Shown here piece by piece: positions 1 to 6,858 of a DNA stretch of 16,702 bases. The notes under the pieces are model-generated. The model did not search any database. It saw only the letters and a list, made by a program, of their open reading frames with translations, and had not been told where the DNA came from. The position numbers and the translations under genes are program-made. The DNA lies in assembly GCA_035690425.1 (NCBI GenBank), contig DASSKO010000100.1:1-16702 (forward strand), written 5' to 3'. Position 1 is the stretch's first letter. Each line of letters opens with the position of its first letter. This DNA is from DASSKO01 sp035690425. GTDB taxonomy: Bacteria; Actinomycetota; Actinomycetes; Propionibacteriales; Nocardioidaceae.

Positions 1-66
1 GGCTCGGCGGCCGATCCGGCGCCGAGCCACCACCGTCGAGCGACTGCGGCCCCGAGACAGCCGCAG
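1..66. terminator. Two hairpins at the window edge, possible terminator of an upstream gene
   Basis: Two perfect inverted repeats lie side by side. The first has 9-base arms at 1-9 and 20-28 around a 10-base loop and may extend to the left of the window. The second has 7-base arms at 44-50 and 60-66. Neither is followed by a T-run, which is common for high-GC actinobacterial terminators. The rest of 67-209 holds no gene I can support; it is the upstream region of the glycerate kinase gene. The terminator role is inferred from structure and position only. Confidence 0.3.
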
Positions 67-209
67 CGCCGGGCACCCCCCGCGCACCCCAATACTGCGC
101 GACGGCGGGCCGTCGCCCGACGCGATCGGACGTATCGGTGCAAGAGGTGCCCGAGTGGTGCTGCGGCGTAGCTCGTCCGGGCCATTGGCGGATGCGAGAG
201 GATGAGAGC

Positions 210-1331
210 ATGCGCGTGCTCGTATCGCCAGACAAGTTCGCCGGAACGCTCACCGCGGTGCATGCCGCCGACGCGATCGCCGAGGGCTGGCTGCAACAGG
301 CCCCCGGCGACGAGATCCGGCGGGTGCCGATGGCCGATGGCGGGCCCGGCTTCCTCGACGTACTCCACAACGCACTCGGCGGCGAGCTGCTCAGCCTCGA
401 GGTGAGCGATCCCTTCGGCGCGCTGACACTCGCCGGCATCCTGATGGTCGGCGACACCGCCTACATCGAGAGCTCCCAGGCATGCGGTCGTCATCTCACC
501 GAGCCCTACTACGCCGCGGACGCACCAGTGACCGGAGCCCCGGAGGACGCGGGTACGGCGGGCGTCGGGCAGCTGATGATGACCGCCATCAACGAGGGTG
601 CCCGCAAGCTCGTGGTCGGTCTCGGCGCGGCCGGTACCAACGACGCAGGCGCCGGGATGCTGCGTGCCTTCGGCCTGGAGGGCGACGCGACGTTCGACGT
701 CGGCGCTGCCGGCCTGGAGGGAGTCGGACGCACCGACCTGACCAAGGTGCGCGAATGTGTCGGTGACACCGAGATCGTGTTCGCCGCCGACGTGGACAAC
801 CCCTTGCTCGGCTTGATCGGGACGACCAACGTGTACGGCGAGCAGAAGGGGATCGGCGAGGAGCGCAAGCAGGCGGTCGACTCCTGGCTGGAGTCCTTCG
901 CGAACGCCACCGACCGCAGGCTGGCCAACCAGCGCGGCGCGGGGGCCGCCGGTGGCCTCGGGTTCGGCCTGCTGCTGCTGGGTGGCACGGGTGCCGCAGC
1001 TGTCGACCTGGTCGCCGAGGCGGTCGGGCTGGCCGACCACGCCCGCTGGGCGGACCTGGTGGTCACCGGGGAGGGAGCCTTCGACTTCCGGTCCCGGTCC
1101 GGCAACGTCGCCTACGGTGTCGCCGAGACCTCGACACAGGCGGTGCGTCCCTGTATCGCGCTCGCCGGGCAGGTGCTGGTCGGGTCCAGGGAGATGCGGG
1201 CCATGGGGATCGAGTCGGCGTACTCGGTGCTCGAGCTGGTGGGTCACGACGAGGCCTTCGCCCGGCCGTACGACAGCCTGGCGCGGCTGGCCAGGCGGGT
1301 GGCACGCACCTGGTCCCGATCCGGCGACTGA
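210..1331 (+). CDS. Glycerate kinase family protein (GlxK/GckA type II-like)
   Basis: Predicted 373-residue cytosolic kinase of the glycerate kinase family, which phosphorylates D-glycerate with ATP. Visible family blocks are SPDKFAGTL at residues 6-14, MADGGPGF near 41-48, the glycine-rich VGLGAAGTNDAGAGML block near 137-152, ADVDNPLLG near 191-199, EQKG near 211, GAGAAGGLGFGLLLLGG near 246-262 and VTGEGAFD near 288-295. The usual MADGGEGT block has Pro in place of Glu; I recall the same GGPGF in the mycobacterial homologue Rv2205c, so this is probably a subfamily trait that could mean a different substrate. The ATG at 210 is chosen because the family begins directly with this strand-forming segment and GAGAGGAT lies just upstream; a GTG at 138 and an ATG at 192 would add non-conserved residues. 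It precedes erpA by 133 bases, as in mycobacteria. The family is clear; the substrate is not proven. Confidence 0.85.
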   Translation: MRVLVSPDKFAGTLTAVHAADAIAEGWLQQAPGDEIRRVPMADGGPGFLDVLHNALGGELLSLEVSDPFGALTLAGILMVGDTAYIESSQACGRHLTEPYYAADAPVTGAPEDAGTAGVGQLMMTAINEGARKLVVGLGAAGTNDAGAGMLRAFGLEGDATFDVGAAGLEGVGRTDLTKVRECVGDTEIVFAADVDNPLLGLIGTTNVYGEQKGIGEERKQAVDSWLESFANATDRRLANQRGAGAAGGLGFGLLLLGGTGAAAVDLVAEAVGLADHARWADLVVTGEGAFDFRSRSGNVAYGVAETSTQAVRPCIALAGQVLVGSREMRAMGIESAYSVLELVGHDEAFARPYDSLARLARRVARTWSRSGD

Positions 1332-1334
1332 GCC

Positions 1335-1367
1335 GGTGACCCACCCGCACGACCCGCCGGGATCACC
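1335..1367 (+). terminator. Weak hairpin after the glycerate kinase gene
   Basis: An 8-bp stem with one bulged base (arms 1335-1342 and 1359-1367, 16-base loop) begins a few bases after the stop codon. There is no T-run. It may be a terminator or mRNA-end structure; the long loop makes it weak. Confidence 0.25.
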
Positions 1368-1464
1368 CGCTCCTTGGATTGGTGTGCCACCATGGGAATG
1401 ACCTCGACTCATCGACGTGTTGAGACAGGACACGCGTACGACGATCGACCTTGGGAGATTAGCG

Positions 1465-1833
1465 ATGACGGTGCAGGGCGAAGCTCAGACGCAGACCAGT
1501 GAGACACAGACCGGCGTCCAGCTCACGGACAACGCCGCGAGCAAGGTCAAGAGCCTGCTCGACCAGGAGGGTCGTGACGACCTGGCGCTGCGCATCGCCG
1601 TACAGCCGGGTGGCTGCTCTGGGCTGCGCTACCAGCTGTTCTTCGACGAGCGCAGCCTCGACGGTGACACGGTGACCGACTTCAGCGGCGTGTCCGTGGT
1701 GGTCGACCGGATGAGCACTCCGTACCTGCACGGGGCGACGATCGACTTCGTCGACACGATCGAGAAGCAGGGCTTCACGATCGACAACCCCACCGCGACG
1801 AGTTCCTGCGCCTGCGGCGACTCGTTCCACTGA
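1465..1833 (+). CDS. erpA: ErpA/HesB/IscA A-type iron-sulfur cluster carrier
   Basis: A 122-residue A-type carrier that receives Fe-S clusters and hands them to apoproteins in the cytosol. The three ligand cysteines are all present: C51 in GGCSGLRY, and C115 and C117 in the C-terminal SSCACGDSFH block. Length and end are typical; the first 17 residues are a variable Gln/Thr-rich tail. The ATG at 1465 has GGGAG at 1453-1457, 7 bases upstream; a longer frame from 1417 (TTG) has no such site and adds unconserved sequence. The gene lies between the glycerate kinase gene and the PfkB kinase gene, the order I recall for Rv2205c-Rv2204c-Rv2202c. Its nearness to the Rieske gene makes delivery of the 2Fe-2S centre to QcrA a reasonable but unproven inference. 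Confidence 0.93.
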   Translation: MTVQGEAQTQTSETQTGVQLTDNAASKVKSLLDQEGRDDLALRIAVQPGGCSGLRYQLFFDERSLDGDTVTDFSGVSVVVDRMSTPYLHGATIDFVDTIEKQGFTIDNPTATSSCACGDSFH

Positions 1834-1850
1834 GCTAGCTCTCCACCGCG

Positions 1851-1885
1851 ACGCCCGGCAGCTGCCACCCGCAGCGGCCGGGCGT
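1851..1885. terminator. Hairpin between erpA and the convergent proline-rich gene
   Basis: A 9-bp perfect stem (1851-1859 with 1877-1885) encloses a one-base mismatch and a further 5-bp stem (1861-1865 with 1871-1875) closing a 5-base loop. It starts 17 bases after the erpA stop and lies 22 bases beyond the stop of the gene on the other strand, so it is well placed as a bidirectional terminator. No T-run follows on either strand. Confidence 0.6.
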
Positions 1886-1907
1886 TCGTGCGTCGATGGG
1901 CGCGTGA

Positions 1908-2222
1908 CTAAGGCGTGGCCGCGCGGCTATGGGGCGGATCGGTGCTCCGCGGCGGTTCGGGCGGTCGGATGTTCGGAGTCTTCGTGGCCGGCACCGGGGT
2001 CGGCGGCGGCGGAGTGGGCAGCTCGACCGGCGGATCAGTGCTGCGCGGCGGCTCCGGGGGGCGGATGTTGGGTGTCTTCGTCGGTGGCACCGGAGTCGAG
2101 CTCGGTGCCGGCGAATCCGGGCGCTGCTCAGACAGGTCGTCCGAGCGCACCGCGACGTACACGCCGCCGGCGACGAGCGCCACCGCGAGCGCCACGGCCA
2201 TCGCTGCAAACCAGGATCTCAT
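1908..2222 (-). CDS. Small membrane-anchored proline-rich repeat protein, function unknown
   Basis: Not a family I recognise. The 104-residue product has a short N-terminus, one hydrophobic helix at about residues 5-25, then a charged stretch (RSDDLSEQRPD) and a low-complexity Pro/Thr/Ser-rich tail. The tail carries two copies of an 18-residue unit, TKTPNIRPPEPPRSTDPP, at 48-65 and 80-97. By charge (Arg at 2, Arg at 26 followed by DD) the topology is ambiguous, but proline-rich tails after a single helix are usually extracytoplasmic in actinobacteria. The ATG at 2222 is preceded by AAGGAG (2235-2240, 12 bases away). It is real rather than a shadow because it has a ribosome site, a sensible signal anchor and a protein-level repeat. 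It diverges from the PfkB kinase gene and converges on erpA. In M. tuberculosis the equivalent slot holds a different predicted membrane protein gene (Rv2203). Confidence 0.7.
   Translation of the reverse strand: MRSWFAAMAVALAVALVAGGVYVAVRSDDLSEQRPDSPAPSSTPVPPTKTPNIRPPEPPRSTDPPVELPTPPPPTPVPATKTPNIRPPEPPRSTDPPHSRAATP
1932..2096 (-). repeat. In-gene tandem repeat, two 69-base units 96 bases apart
   Basis: Units at 2028-2096 and 1932-2000 encode TPVP-x-TKTPNIRPPEPPRSTDPP with a single residue difference (Pro or Ala after TPVP). At DNA level the units differ at several synonymous positions, so the duplication is not brand new and the amino-acid sequence appears to have been kept. The 27 bases between them encode VELPTPPPP. 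Confidence 0.85.
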
Positions 2223-2337
2223 CGTCTCGTCACTCTCCTTCTTGCCCGCCTTCTCGCCCGCGTCCGTTGCTGGCTACGACGCATGGCCGGTGGTGACTGG
2301 TTCCGCCCGAGTAGGTCCGCAGCACATTCCGCAGGGG

Positions 2338-2343
2338 TAATGT
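2338..2343 (+). promoter_or_regulatory. Candidate -10 element for the PfkB kinase gene
   Basis: TAATGT fits the actinobacterial TANNNT -10 pattern and would start transcription near 2350, giving a leader of about 45 bases that contains the GGGAG ribosome site at 2385-2389. No convincing -35 is seen. The 174-base divergent gap 2223-2396 must also hold the promoter of the proline-rich gene, which I could not place. Confidence 0.3.
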
Positions 2344-2396
2344 GTGCGGCGCTCGCCGTCCGCACCGCTCGCTACCGCCTGCCTGGGAGCTCACTC

Positions 2397-3383
2397 GTGT
2401 CCATCGCCGTCACCGGGTCGATCGCGACCGACCACCTCATGACGTTCCCCGGCAAGTTCGCCGACTCCCTCGTGGGGGACCAGCTCGATCGGCTGACGTT
2501 GTCGTTCCTCGTCGAGGACCTCGAGGTGCGTCGTGGGGGCTGCGCGGCCAACATCGCCTTCGGCATGGCGTGTCTGGGTCTGCGCCCCACCTTGGTCGGC
2601 GCCGTGGGGGAGGACTTCGTGGACTACCGCTCCTGGCTGGAGCGGCACGGTGTCGACTGCGGCTCGGTGCACGTCAGCGACACCCGGCACACCGCGCGCT
2701 TCATCTGCACCAACGACTCCACGCTGGCCCAGATCGCGTCCTTCTACGCCGGAGCGATGTCCGAGGCACGCCAGATCGAGCTCGGCCCGGTCATCAGCCG
2801 CACCGGCGGCCTCGACCTGGTGGTGATCAGCCCCAACGACCCGGAGGCGATGCTGCGGCACACCGAGGAGTGTCGCGCGCGTGGTCTGCCGTTCGCCGCC
2901 GACCCCTCCCAGCAGCTGCACTTCGGCGACGACGCGATGATCCGCCAGCTCGTCGAGGGCGCCACCTACCTGCTCTGCAATGACTACGAGGCCGCGCTGA
3001 TCGAGCAGAAGACCGGCTGGACCGCCTCCGACGTACTCGCCCGGGTCGGCACGTTGGTCACCACCCTGGGGGCCGACGGTGTGCGGATCGAGCGCAGGGG
3101 CGAGGAGACGATCACGGTCAAGGCGGTCCCCGGCGTCAACGCGGTGGAGCCCACCGGCGTGGGCGACGCCTTCCGTGCCGGCTTCGTCGCGGCACTCGAC
3201 TGGGGACTGCAGCTGGAGCGTGCCGCCGAGGTCGGCTGCGTGCTCGCAGCGTTCGTGGTCGAGACGGTCGGCACCCAGGAGTACGAGCTGTCCAAGCGGA
3301 TGTTCCTGGAGCGGATGGAGATCGCCTACGGCGCCGACGCCGCCGCCGAGGTCGAGCCGCTGGTGCAGTGCCCCCGGCCTTGA
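2397..3383 (+). CDS. adoK: PfkB-family carbohydrate kinase, adenosine kinase-like (AdoK/CbhK)
   Basis: A 328-residue ribokinase-fold kinase. PfkB signature 1 is visible as RRGGCAANIAFGMACLG (45-61); signature 2 is EPTGVGDAFRAGFVAAL (251-267), with D257 the catalytic base and the GVG anion hole; the NDYE motif at 195-198 fits the conserved NxxE that handles Mg/phosphate. Related actinobacterial proteins such as M. tuberculosis Rv2202c phosphorylate adenosine to AMP, so purine salvage is the likely role, although other sugars cannot be excluded. The GTG at 2397 is chosen because the conserved strand (SIAVTGSIATDHL) starts here and GGGAG is 7 bases upstream; the frame stays open back to 1929 but that part is non-conserved and overlaps the proline-rich gene on the other strand. 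Position next to erpA and upstream of ctaC matches mycobacteria, except that asnB (Rv2201) is absent here. Confidence 0.85.
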   Translation: MSIAVTGSIATDHLMTFPGKFADSLVGDQLDRLTLSFLVEDLEVRRGGCAANIAFGMACLGLRPTLVGAVGEDFVDYRSWLERHGVDCGSVHVSDTRHTARFICTNDSTLAQIASFYAGAMSEARQIELGPVISRTGGLDLVVISPNDPEAMLRHTEECRARGLPFAADPSQQLHFGDDAMIRQLVEGATYLLCNDYEAALIEQKTGWTASDVLARVGTLVTTLGADGVRIERRGEETITVKAVPGVNAVEPTGVGDAFRAGFVAALDWGLQLERAAEVGCVLAAFVVETVGTQEYELSKRMFLERMEIAYGADAAAEVEPLVQCPRP

Positions 3384-3405
3384 CCCTCGCTCGCCGTTAA
3401 GCGGT

Positions 3406-3455
3406 GACCCTCCCTCCCGGGGGAGGTCGGCGGGCGCATGCCCACGAGCGCCCGC
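3406..3455 (+). terminator. Tandem hairpins between the PfkB kinase gene and ctaC
   Basis: The first hairpin pairs 3406-3409 with 3425-3428 and 3411-3414 with 3421-3424 (one bulged C). The second has perfect 8-base arms at 3430-3437 and 3448-3455 with a 10-base loop. They begin 22 bases after the kinase stop codon. The pair probably ends the kinase transcript and insulates the ctaC operon. Confidence 0.5.
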
Positions 3456-3497
3456 GGCTCACGACACTCCTGGCTGACCTGGGAGTCCGGGCGAGGT

Positions 3498-3526
3498 TTG
3501 GCTAGGTTAGTGTTTGCCCCGGATGT
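3498..3526 (+). promoter_or_regulatory. Candidate promoter of the ctaC-ctaD-ctaF operon
   Basis: A TTGGCT hexamer (3498-3503) lies 17 bases before GGATGT (3521-3526), which would give a leader of roughly 35 bases containing GAGAAGGG at 3555-3562. A TAGGTT at 3503-3508 also fits TANNNT. The A/T-richer patch 3496-3540 stands out from the flanks, which supports a promoter here, but which hexamers are used is uncertain. Confidence 0.3.
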
Positions 3527-3568
3527 TTTGACGTAGAAGTTTCGAGCACCGATCGAGAAGGGTGCCCC

Positions 3569-4468
3569 GTGGGTCTAGATCTCACCGAGCGCACTGCGCG
3601 AGGCGGCCGAGCGCCTCGCCGGGTGGCCGCTGTGATCCTTTCGCTGCTCAGCCTGCCGCTGCTGGCCGGATGCTCCGAGGCCGAGGTGGGCGAGCTGACG
3701 CGGCTCGGGCTTCCCGAGCCCGCGAACTCGTCAGCTCCGCACATGCTGGAGCTCTGGATCGGTGCGTGGATCGCCGCCGGCGTGGTCGGTGTGCTGGTGT
3801 GGGGCCTCATCATCTGGGCCGTCGTGCGCTACCGCCGCCGCAGCGACGACGAGGTGCCGGTGCAGGTGCGCTACAACCTGCCGATCGAGGCGCTGTACAC
3901 GATCGCCCCGTTCGTCGCGATCTTCGTGCTCTTCTACCACACGGTAGTGGCGCAGGAGGCGATCCTGGCCGAGCACGAGAGCGTCGACCACGAGGTGCTT
4001 GTCGTCGGCCAGCAATGGTCGTGGACGTTCAACTACCTCGGCGAGGACGGTATCGACGAGGGGCCAGGCGGTAACGACGTCTTCACCGTCGGCACGGTCG
4101 CCGAGCCTCCGACCCTGGTGTTGCCCGTCGGCGAGACGGTGAAGTTCCGCCTCCGCTCACCCGACGTCATCCACTCGTTCTGGATCCCCGCCTACTACTT
4201 CAAGATGGACGTCATCCCCGGCCGCGAGAACTCCTGGATCACCACGCCCACCGAGACCGGTACCTTCGACGGGCGCTGCGCGGAGCTGTGCGGGCTGCAG
4301 CATTCGCGCATGCTCTTCTCCGTCAAGGTGGTCGAGCCGGCCGAGTACGAGGAGTACCTCGCCGCGCTCGAGGCGCGAGGCAACACCGGCATCGCCAACG
4401 GGTCCACCCAGGCCGACGAGATCGTCGGGCTCGAGGAAGACGCTGAGCCAGAGGAAGTGCTGGATTGA
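3569..4468 (+). CDS. ctaC: Cytochrome c oxidase subunit II (aa3 type), lipoprotein
   Basis: A 299-residue subunit that carries the CuA centre accepting electrons from cytochrome c, here most likely the QcrC haems. An N-terminal signal ends in a lipobox LLAGC with C35 as lipidation site. Two membrane helices follow at about 62-86 and 107-126, then the periplasmic cupredoxin domain. CuA ligands are all present: H202 (DVIHSFWIP), and C237, E239, C241, H245 and M248 in the C-x-E-x-C-x3-H-x2-M block. The usual QWSWTFNY aromatic electron-entry stretch is at 149-156. A charged, acidic C-terminal tail (about 281-299) is variable. The start is GTG with GAGAAGGG 6 bases upstream. The stop overlaps the ctaD start by 4 bases (TTGA), indicating translational coupling. 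Confidence 0.97.
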   Translation: MGLDLTERTARGGRAPRRVAAVILSLLSLPLLAGCSEAEVGELTRLGLPEPANSSAPHMLELWIGAWIAAGVVGVLVWGLIIWAVVRYRRRSDDEVPVQVRYNLPIEALYTIAPFVAIFVLFYHTVVAQEAILAEHESVDHEVLVVGQQWSWTFNYLGEDGIDEGPGGNDVFTVGTVAEPPTLVLPVGETVKFRLRSPDVIHSFWIPAYYFKMDVIPGRENSWITTPTETGTFDGRCAELCGLQHSRMLFSVKVVEPAEYEEYLAALEARGNTGIANGSTQADEIVGLEEDAEPEEVLD

Positions 4469-6219
4469 CCGCGATTGATACCTCCAGGCAGATCAGCTCC
4501 GGCCAGCCGCCGCGGCGGTCGCTGGGCAAGACGCTGGCCAGGTACGCCTCCACCACCGACCACAAGCTGATCGGCAACCTCTACCTGATCACCTCGTTCG
4601 CGTTCTTCCTGGTCGGTGGCCTGATGGCCATGGTGATCCGGGCGGAGCTCGCCTACCCCGGCCTGCAGGTCGTGGAGGACGAGGTCTACAACCAGATGTT
4701 CACGATGCACGGCACGATCATGCTGCTGTTGTTCGCGACGCCGCTGTTCGTCGGCTTCACCAACGTGATCATGCCGTTGCAGATCGGTGCGCCCGACGTG
4801 GCGTTCCCACGGCTGAACATGTTCAGCTACTGGCTGTTCCTGTTCGGCGGTCTCATCGTGCTGTCCGGGTTCGTGACCCCCCTGGGTGCAGCCGACTTCG
4901 GCTGGTTCGCCTACACACCGCTGTCCAACGAGATCCGCTCGCCCGGGGTCGGTGGCGACCTGTGGATCATGGGCCTGTGGATGGCGGGCCTGGGCACCAT
5001 CCTCGGTGCGGTCAACTTCATCACCACGATCATCTGCATGCGCGCGCCCGGCATGACGATGTTCCGGATGCCGATCTTCACCTGGAACGTGCTGATCACG
5101 TCGATGCTGGCGCTGATCGCGTTCCAGATCCTGGCCGGCGCACTGCTGACGTTGGAGGCCGACCGGCTGCTCGGAGCGCACATCTTCGACGCCGCCAACG
5201 GGGGCGCGATCCTGTGGCAGCATCTGTTCTGGTTCTTCGGCCACCCCGAGGTCTACATCATCGCGCTGCCGTTCTTCGGCATCATCACCGAGATCCTGCC
5301 GGTGTTCAGCCGCAAGCCGGTGTTCGGGTACGTCGGATTGGTCGGTGCGACGCTGGCGATCGCGGCGCTGTCGGTAGCGGTGTGGGCGCACCACATGTTC
5401 GTGACCGGCGCGGTCAACCTGCCGTTCTTCTCGTTCATGTCGTTCCTGATCGCCGTGCCCACCGGCGTGAAGTTCTTCAACTGGATCGGCACCATGTGGG
5501 GTGGGTCGCTGTCGATGGACACGCCGATGCTGTGGTCGGTCGGGTTCCTCACCACGTTCCTCTTCGGCGGACTGACCGGCATCATCCTCGCCTCGCCGCC
5601 GCTGGACTTCCACCTGTCCGACTCCTACTTCGTGGTGGCCCACTTCCACTACGTGGTCTTCGGCACGGTGGTGTTCGCGATGTTCGCCGGCTTCTACTAC
5701 TGGTGGCCCAAGTTCAACGGCCGGATGCTCGACGAGACGCTGGGCAAGGTGCACTTCTGGCTGCTGTTCATCGGCTTCCACATGACCTTCCTGGTGCAGC
5801 ACTGGCTGGGCGTGGAGGGAATGCCGCGTAGGTACTCCGACTACCTGCCCAACGACGGGTTCACCTTCTTGAACCAGTTCTCCTCGATCGGTGCGTTCCT
5901 GCTCGGCGCGTCGATGATCCCGTTCCTGTTCAACGTCTGGAAATCGCGGCAGTCACCGCTGGTCAATGTCGACGACCCGTGGGGGTGGGGCCGGTCGCTG
6001 GAGTGGGCGACGTCGTCGCCGCCGCCACGGCACAACTTCGAGACGCTGCCCCGGATCCGCTCCGAAAGCCCGGCCTTCGACCTGCATCACCCCGAGATCG
6101 CGATGCTTGAGCTGGCGCAGAACCCCGAGGAGGGTCGGGCGACGGCAGACGCGCCGGAGGTCAGCAAGCGCGAGGAGCACCTGCGCGACCAGGCGAACGA
6201 GAGGGATGATCGGCAGTGA
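4465..6219 (+). CDS. ctaD: Cytochrome c oxidase subunit I (aa3 type)
   Basis: A 584-residue, twelve-helix catalytic subunit reducing O2 to water while pumping protons. Haem a ligands are H82 (MHGT) and H395; the haem a3 ligand is H393 (VVAHFHYVV). CuB ligands are H260 (GHPEVY), H309 and H310, with Y264 placed for the His-Tyr cross-link. Proton-channel residues are present: D111 (GAPDVAFPRLN) and E262 for the D channel, K336 (PTGVKFF) for the K channel, so this is an A1-type oxidase. The C-terminal tail from about 545 is charged and disordered-looking, as in other actinobacteria. The start is TTG, chosen because GAGGAAG (4451-4457) lies 7 bases upstream and the 4-base overlap with ctaC couples translation. 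It ends in a 4-base GTGA overlap with ctaF. In M. tuberculosis, by contrast, ctaD lies elsewhere on the chromosome. Confidence 0.98.
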   Translation: MTAIDTSRQISSGQPPRRSLGKTLARYASTTDHKLIGNLYLITSFAFFLVGGLMAMVIRAELAYPGLQVVEDEVYNQMFTMHGTIMLLLFATPLFVGFTNVIMPLQIGAPDVAFPRLNMFSYWLFLFGGLIVLSGFVTPLGAADFGWFAYTPLSNEIRSPGVGGDLWIMGLWMAGLGTILGAVNFITTIICMRAPGMTMFRMPIFTWNVLITSMLALIAFQILAGALLTLEADRLLGAHIFDAANGGAILWQHLFWFFGHPEVYIIALPFFGIITEILPVFSRKPVFGYVGLVGATLAIAALSVAVWAHHMFVTGAVNLPFFSFMSFLIAVPTGVKFFNWIGTMWGGSLSMDTPMLWSVGFLTTFLFGGLTGIILASPPLDFHLSDSYFVVAHFHYVVFGTVVFAMFAGFYYWWPKFNGRMLDETLGKVHFWLLFIGFHMTFLVQHWLGVEGMPRRYSDYLPNDGFTFLNQFSSIGAFLLGASMIPFLFNVWKSRQSPLVNVDDPWGWGRSLEWATSSPPPRHNFETLPRIRSESPAFDLHHPEIAMLELAQNPEEGRATADAPEVSKREEHLRDQANERDDRQ

Positions 6220-6611
6220 AGGTCGAGGCTTGGATCTTCGGCATGAACGCGGTGTTCTTCATCGTGGTCGCGCCGATCTACTGGTGGATGTCGGAGGACT
6301 GGACGGGCACCAGCGCACTGGTGATGACGGCGTGTCTGACGCTGCTGGTGACCTTTTATCTCGGCTTCACCGCCCGCCGGATGCAGCCCCGGCCCGAGGA
6401 CCGCGCCGAGGCAGAGATCGTCGAGGGCGCCGGGGAGCTGGGCTTCTTCCCGCCGTTCTCTTGGCAGCCGTTGTTCTGCGCAGCCGCGTTGGCGGTGATC
6501 GTGCTGGGCATCGTGTTCGGGTGGTGGCTGTCGCTGATCGGTGCCGGCATCGGCAGCGCCGCACTGTTCCTCTTCGTCCTGGAGTACTACCGCGGCGAGC
6601 ACGCGCACTGA
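6216..6611 (+). CDS. ctaF: Actinobacterial cytochrome c oxidase subunit IV
   Basis: A 131-residue small subunit found in actinobacterial aa3 oxidases, needed for stability or activity of the complex rather than catalysis. Four hydrophobic helices are visible at about 7-25, 33-52, 84-104 and 106-123, and the conserved N-terminal MKVEAWIFGMNAVFF and the internal ELGFFPPFSWQPL (74-86) are typical of the family. In most relatives I recall the latter as ELGFFSPHSWWPL-like, so the Ser-Pro-His portion is replaced here by Pro-Pro-Phe. The start GTG overlaps the ctaD stop (GTGA), so translation is coupled. It is the last gene of the ctaC-ctaD-ctaF operon and is followed by a strong hairpin 45 bases downstream. 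Confidence 0.95.
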   Translation: MKVEAWIFGMNAVFFIVVAPIYWWMSEDWTGTSALVMTACLTLLVTFYLGFTARRMQPRPEDRAEAEIVEGAGELGFFPPFSWQPLFCAAALAVIVLGIVFGWWLSLIGAGIGSAALFLFVLEYYRGEHAH

Positions 6612-6656
6612 CGTCGGTCCGCGCGGCCGCTCGCGGTTGCCCAGCTAAGGTCTTTC

Positions 6657-6701
6657 ATCCCATTCGTGGTGTGCATCAACCATGCACACCACGGATGGGA
6701 T
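6657..6701 (+). terminator. 20-bp hairpin after ctaF
   Basis: Arms 6657-6676 and 6682-6701 are complementary over 20 bases with one T/G position (6664 with 6694), which is a G-U pair in RNA; the loop is CAACC (6677-6681). It follows the ctaF stop by 45 bases. There is no T-run on either side. The arms are only about half G+C, in contrast to the flanks. The simplest reading is a terminator or 3'-end stabiliser of the ctaCDF transcript; a palindromic protein-binding site is an alternative. The gap 6612-6858 otherwise contains only the candidate promoter of the next gene. Confidence 0.6.
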
Positions 6702-6824
6702 AGGCACGTGCCCGCCCCGGACGCCGTCGGTCATGCCTGCGCCGACGCTGTGACCTGCCTCGCTCGCCACAGCGATGTGACCCGTATCGCCATCCGACCA
6801 GCCCGATGCGCTGGTGTGGGTTGT

Positions 6825-6856
6825 TATCGTGGTCGACGGCCAAGGTTTAAGGAGAG
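6825..6856 (+). promoter_or_regulatory. Candidate -10 and ribosome site of the L,D-transpeptidase gene
   Basis: TATCGT (6825-6830) fits TANNNT, placing a start site near 6837 and a leader of about 22 bases. That leader contains the strong AAGGAGAG at 6849-6856, whose AAGGAG core ends 4 bases before the ATG. No clear -35 is visible. Confidence 0.4.
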
Positions 6857-6858
6857 CG

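Noticed and set aside
1380..1392. Small palindrome TGGTG-TGC-CACCA upstream of erpA
   Set aside because: Five-base arms are expected by chance in this base composition; an operator could be imagined but no second site or known regulator supports it.
1932..2096. Direct repeats considered as a CRISPR or mobile-element trace
   Set aside because: Only two copies, divergent at synonymous sites, in frame in a coding region, with a protein-level repeat that explains them.
1929..2396. N-terminal extension of the PfkB kinase frame
   Set aside because: The frame is open but Arg-rich and non-conserved, overlaps the proline-rich gene on the other strand, and a GTG with a good ribosome site lies at 2397.
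4195..5802. A 535-codon open frame on the minus strand across ctaC/ctaD
   Set aside because: It is antisense to two certain genes, its product is an Arg/His/Glu/Gln-rich low-complexity sequence without domains, and such frames arise from GC-rich third positions.
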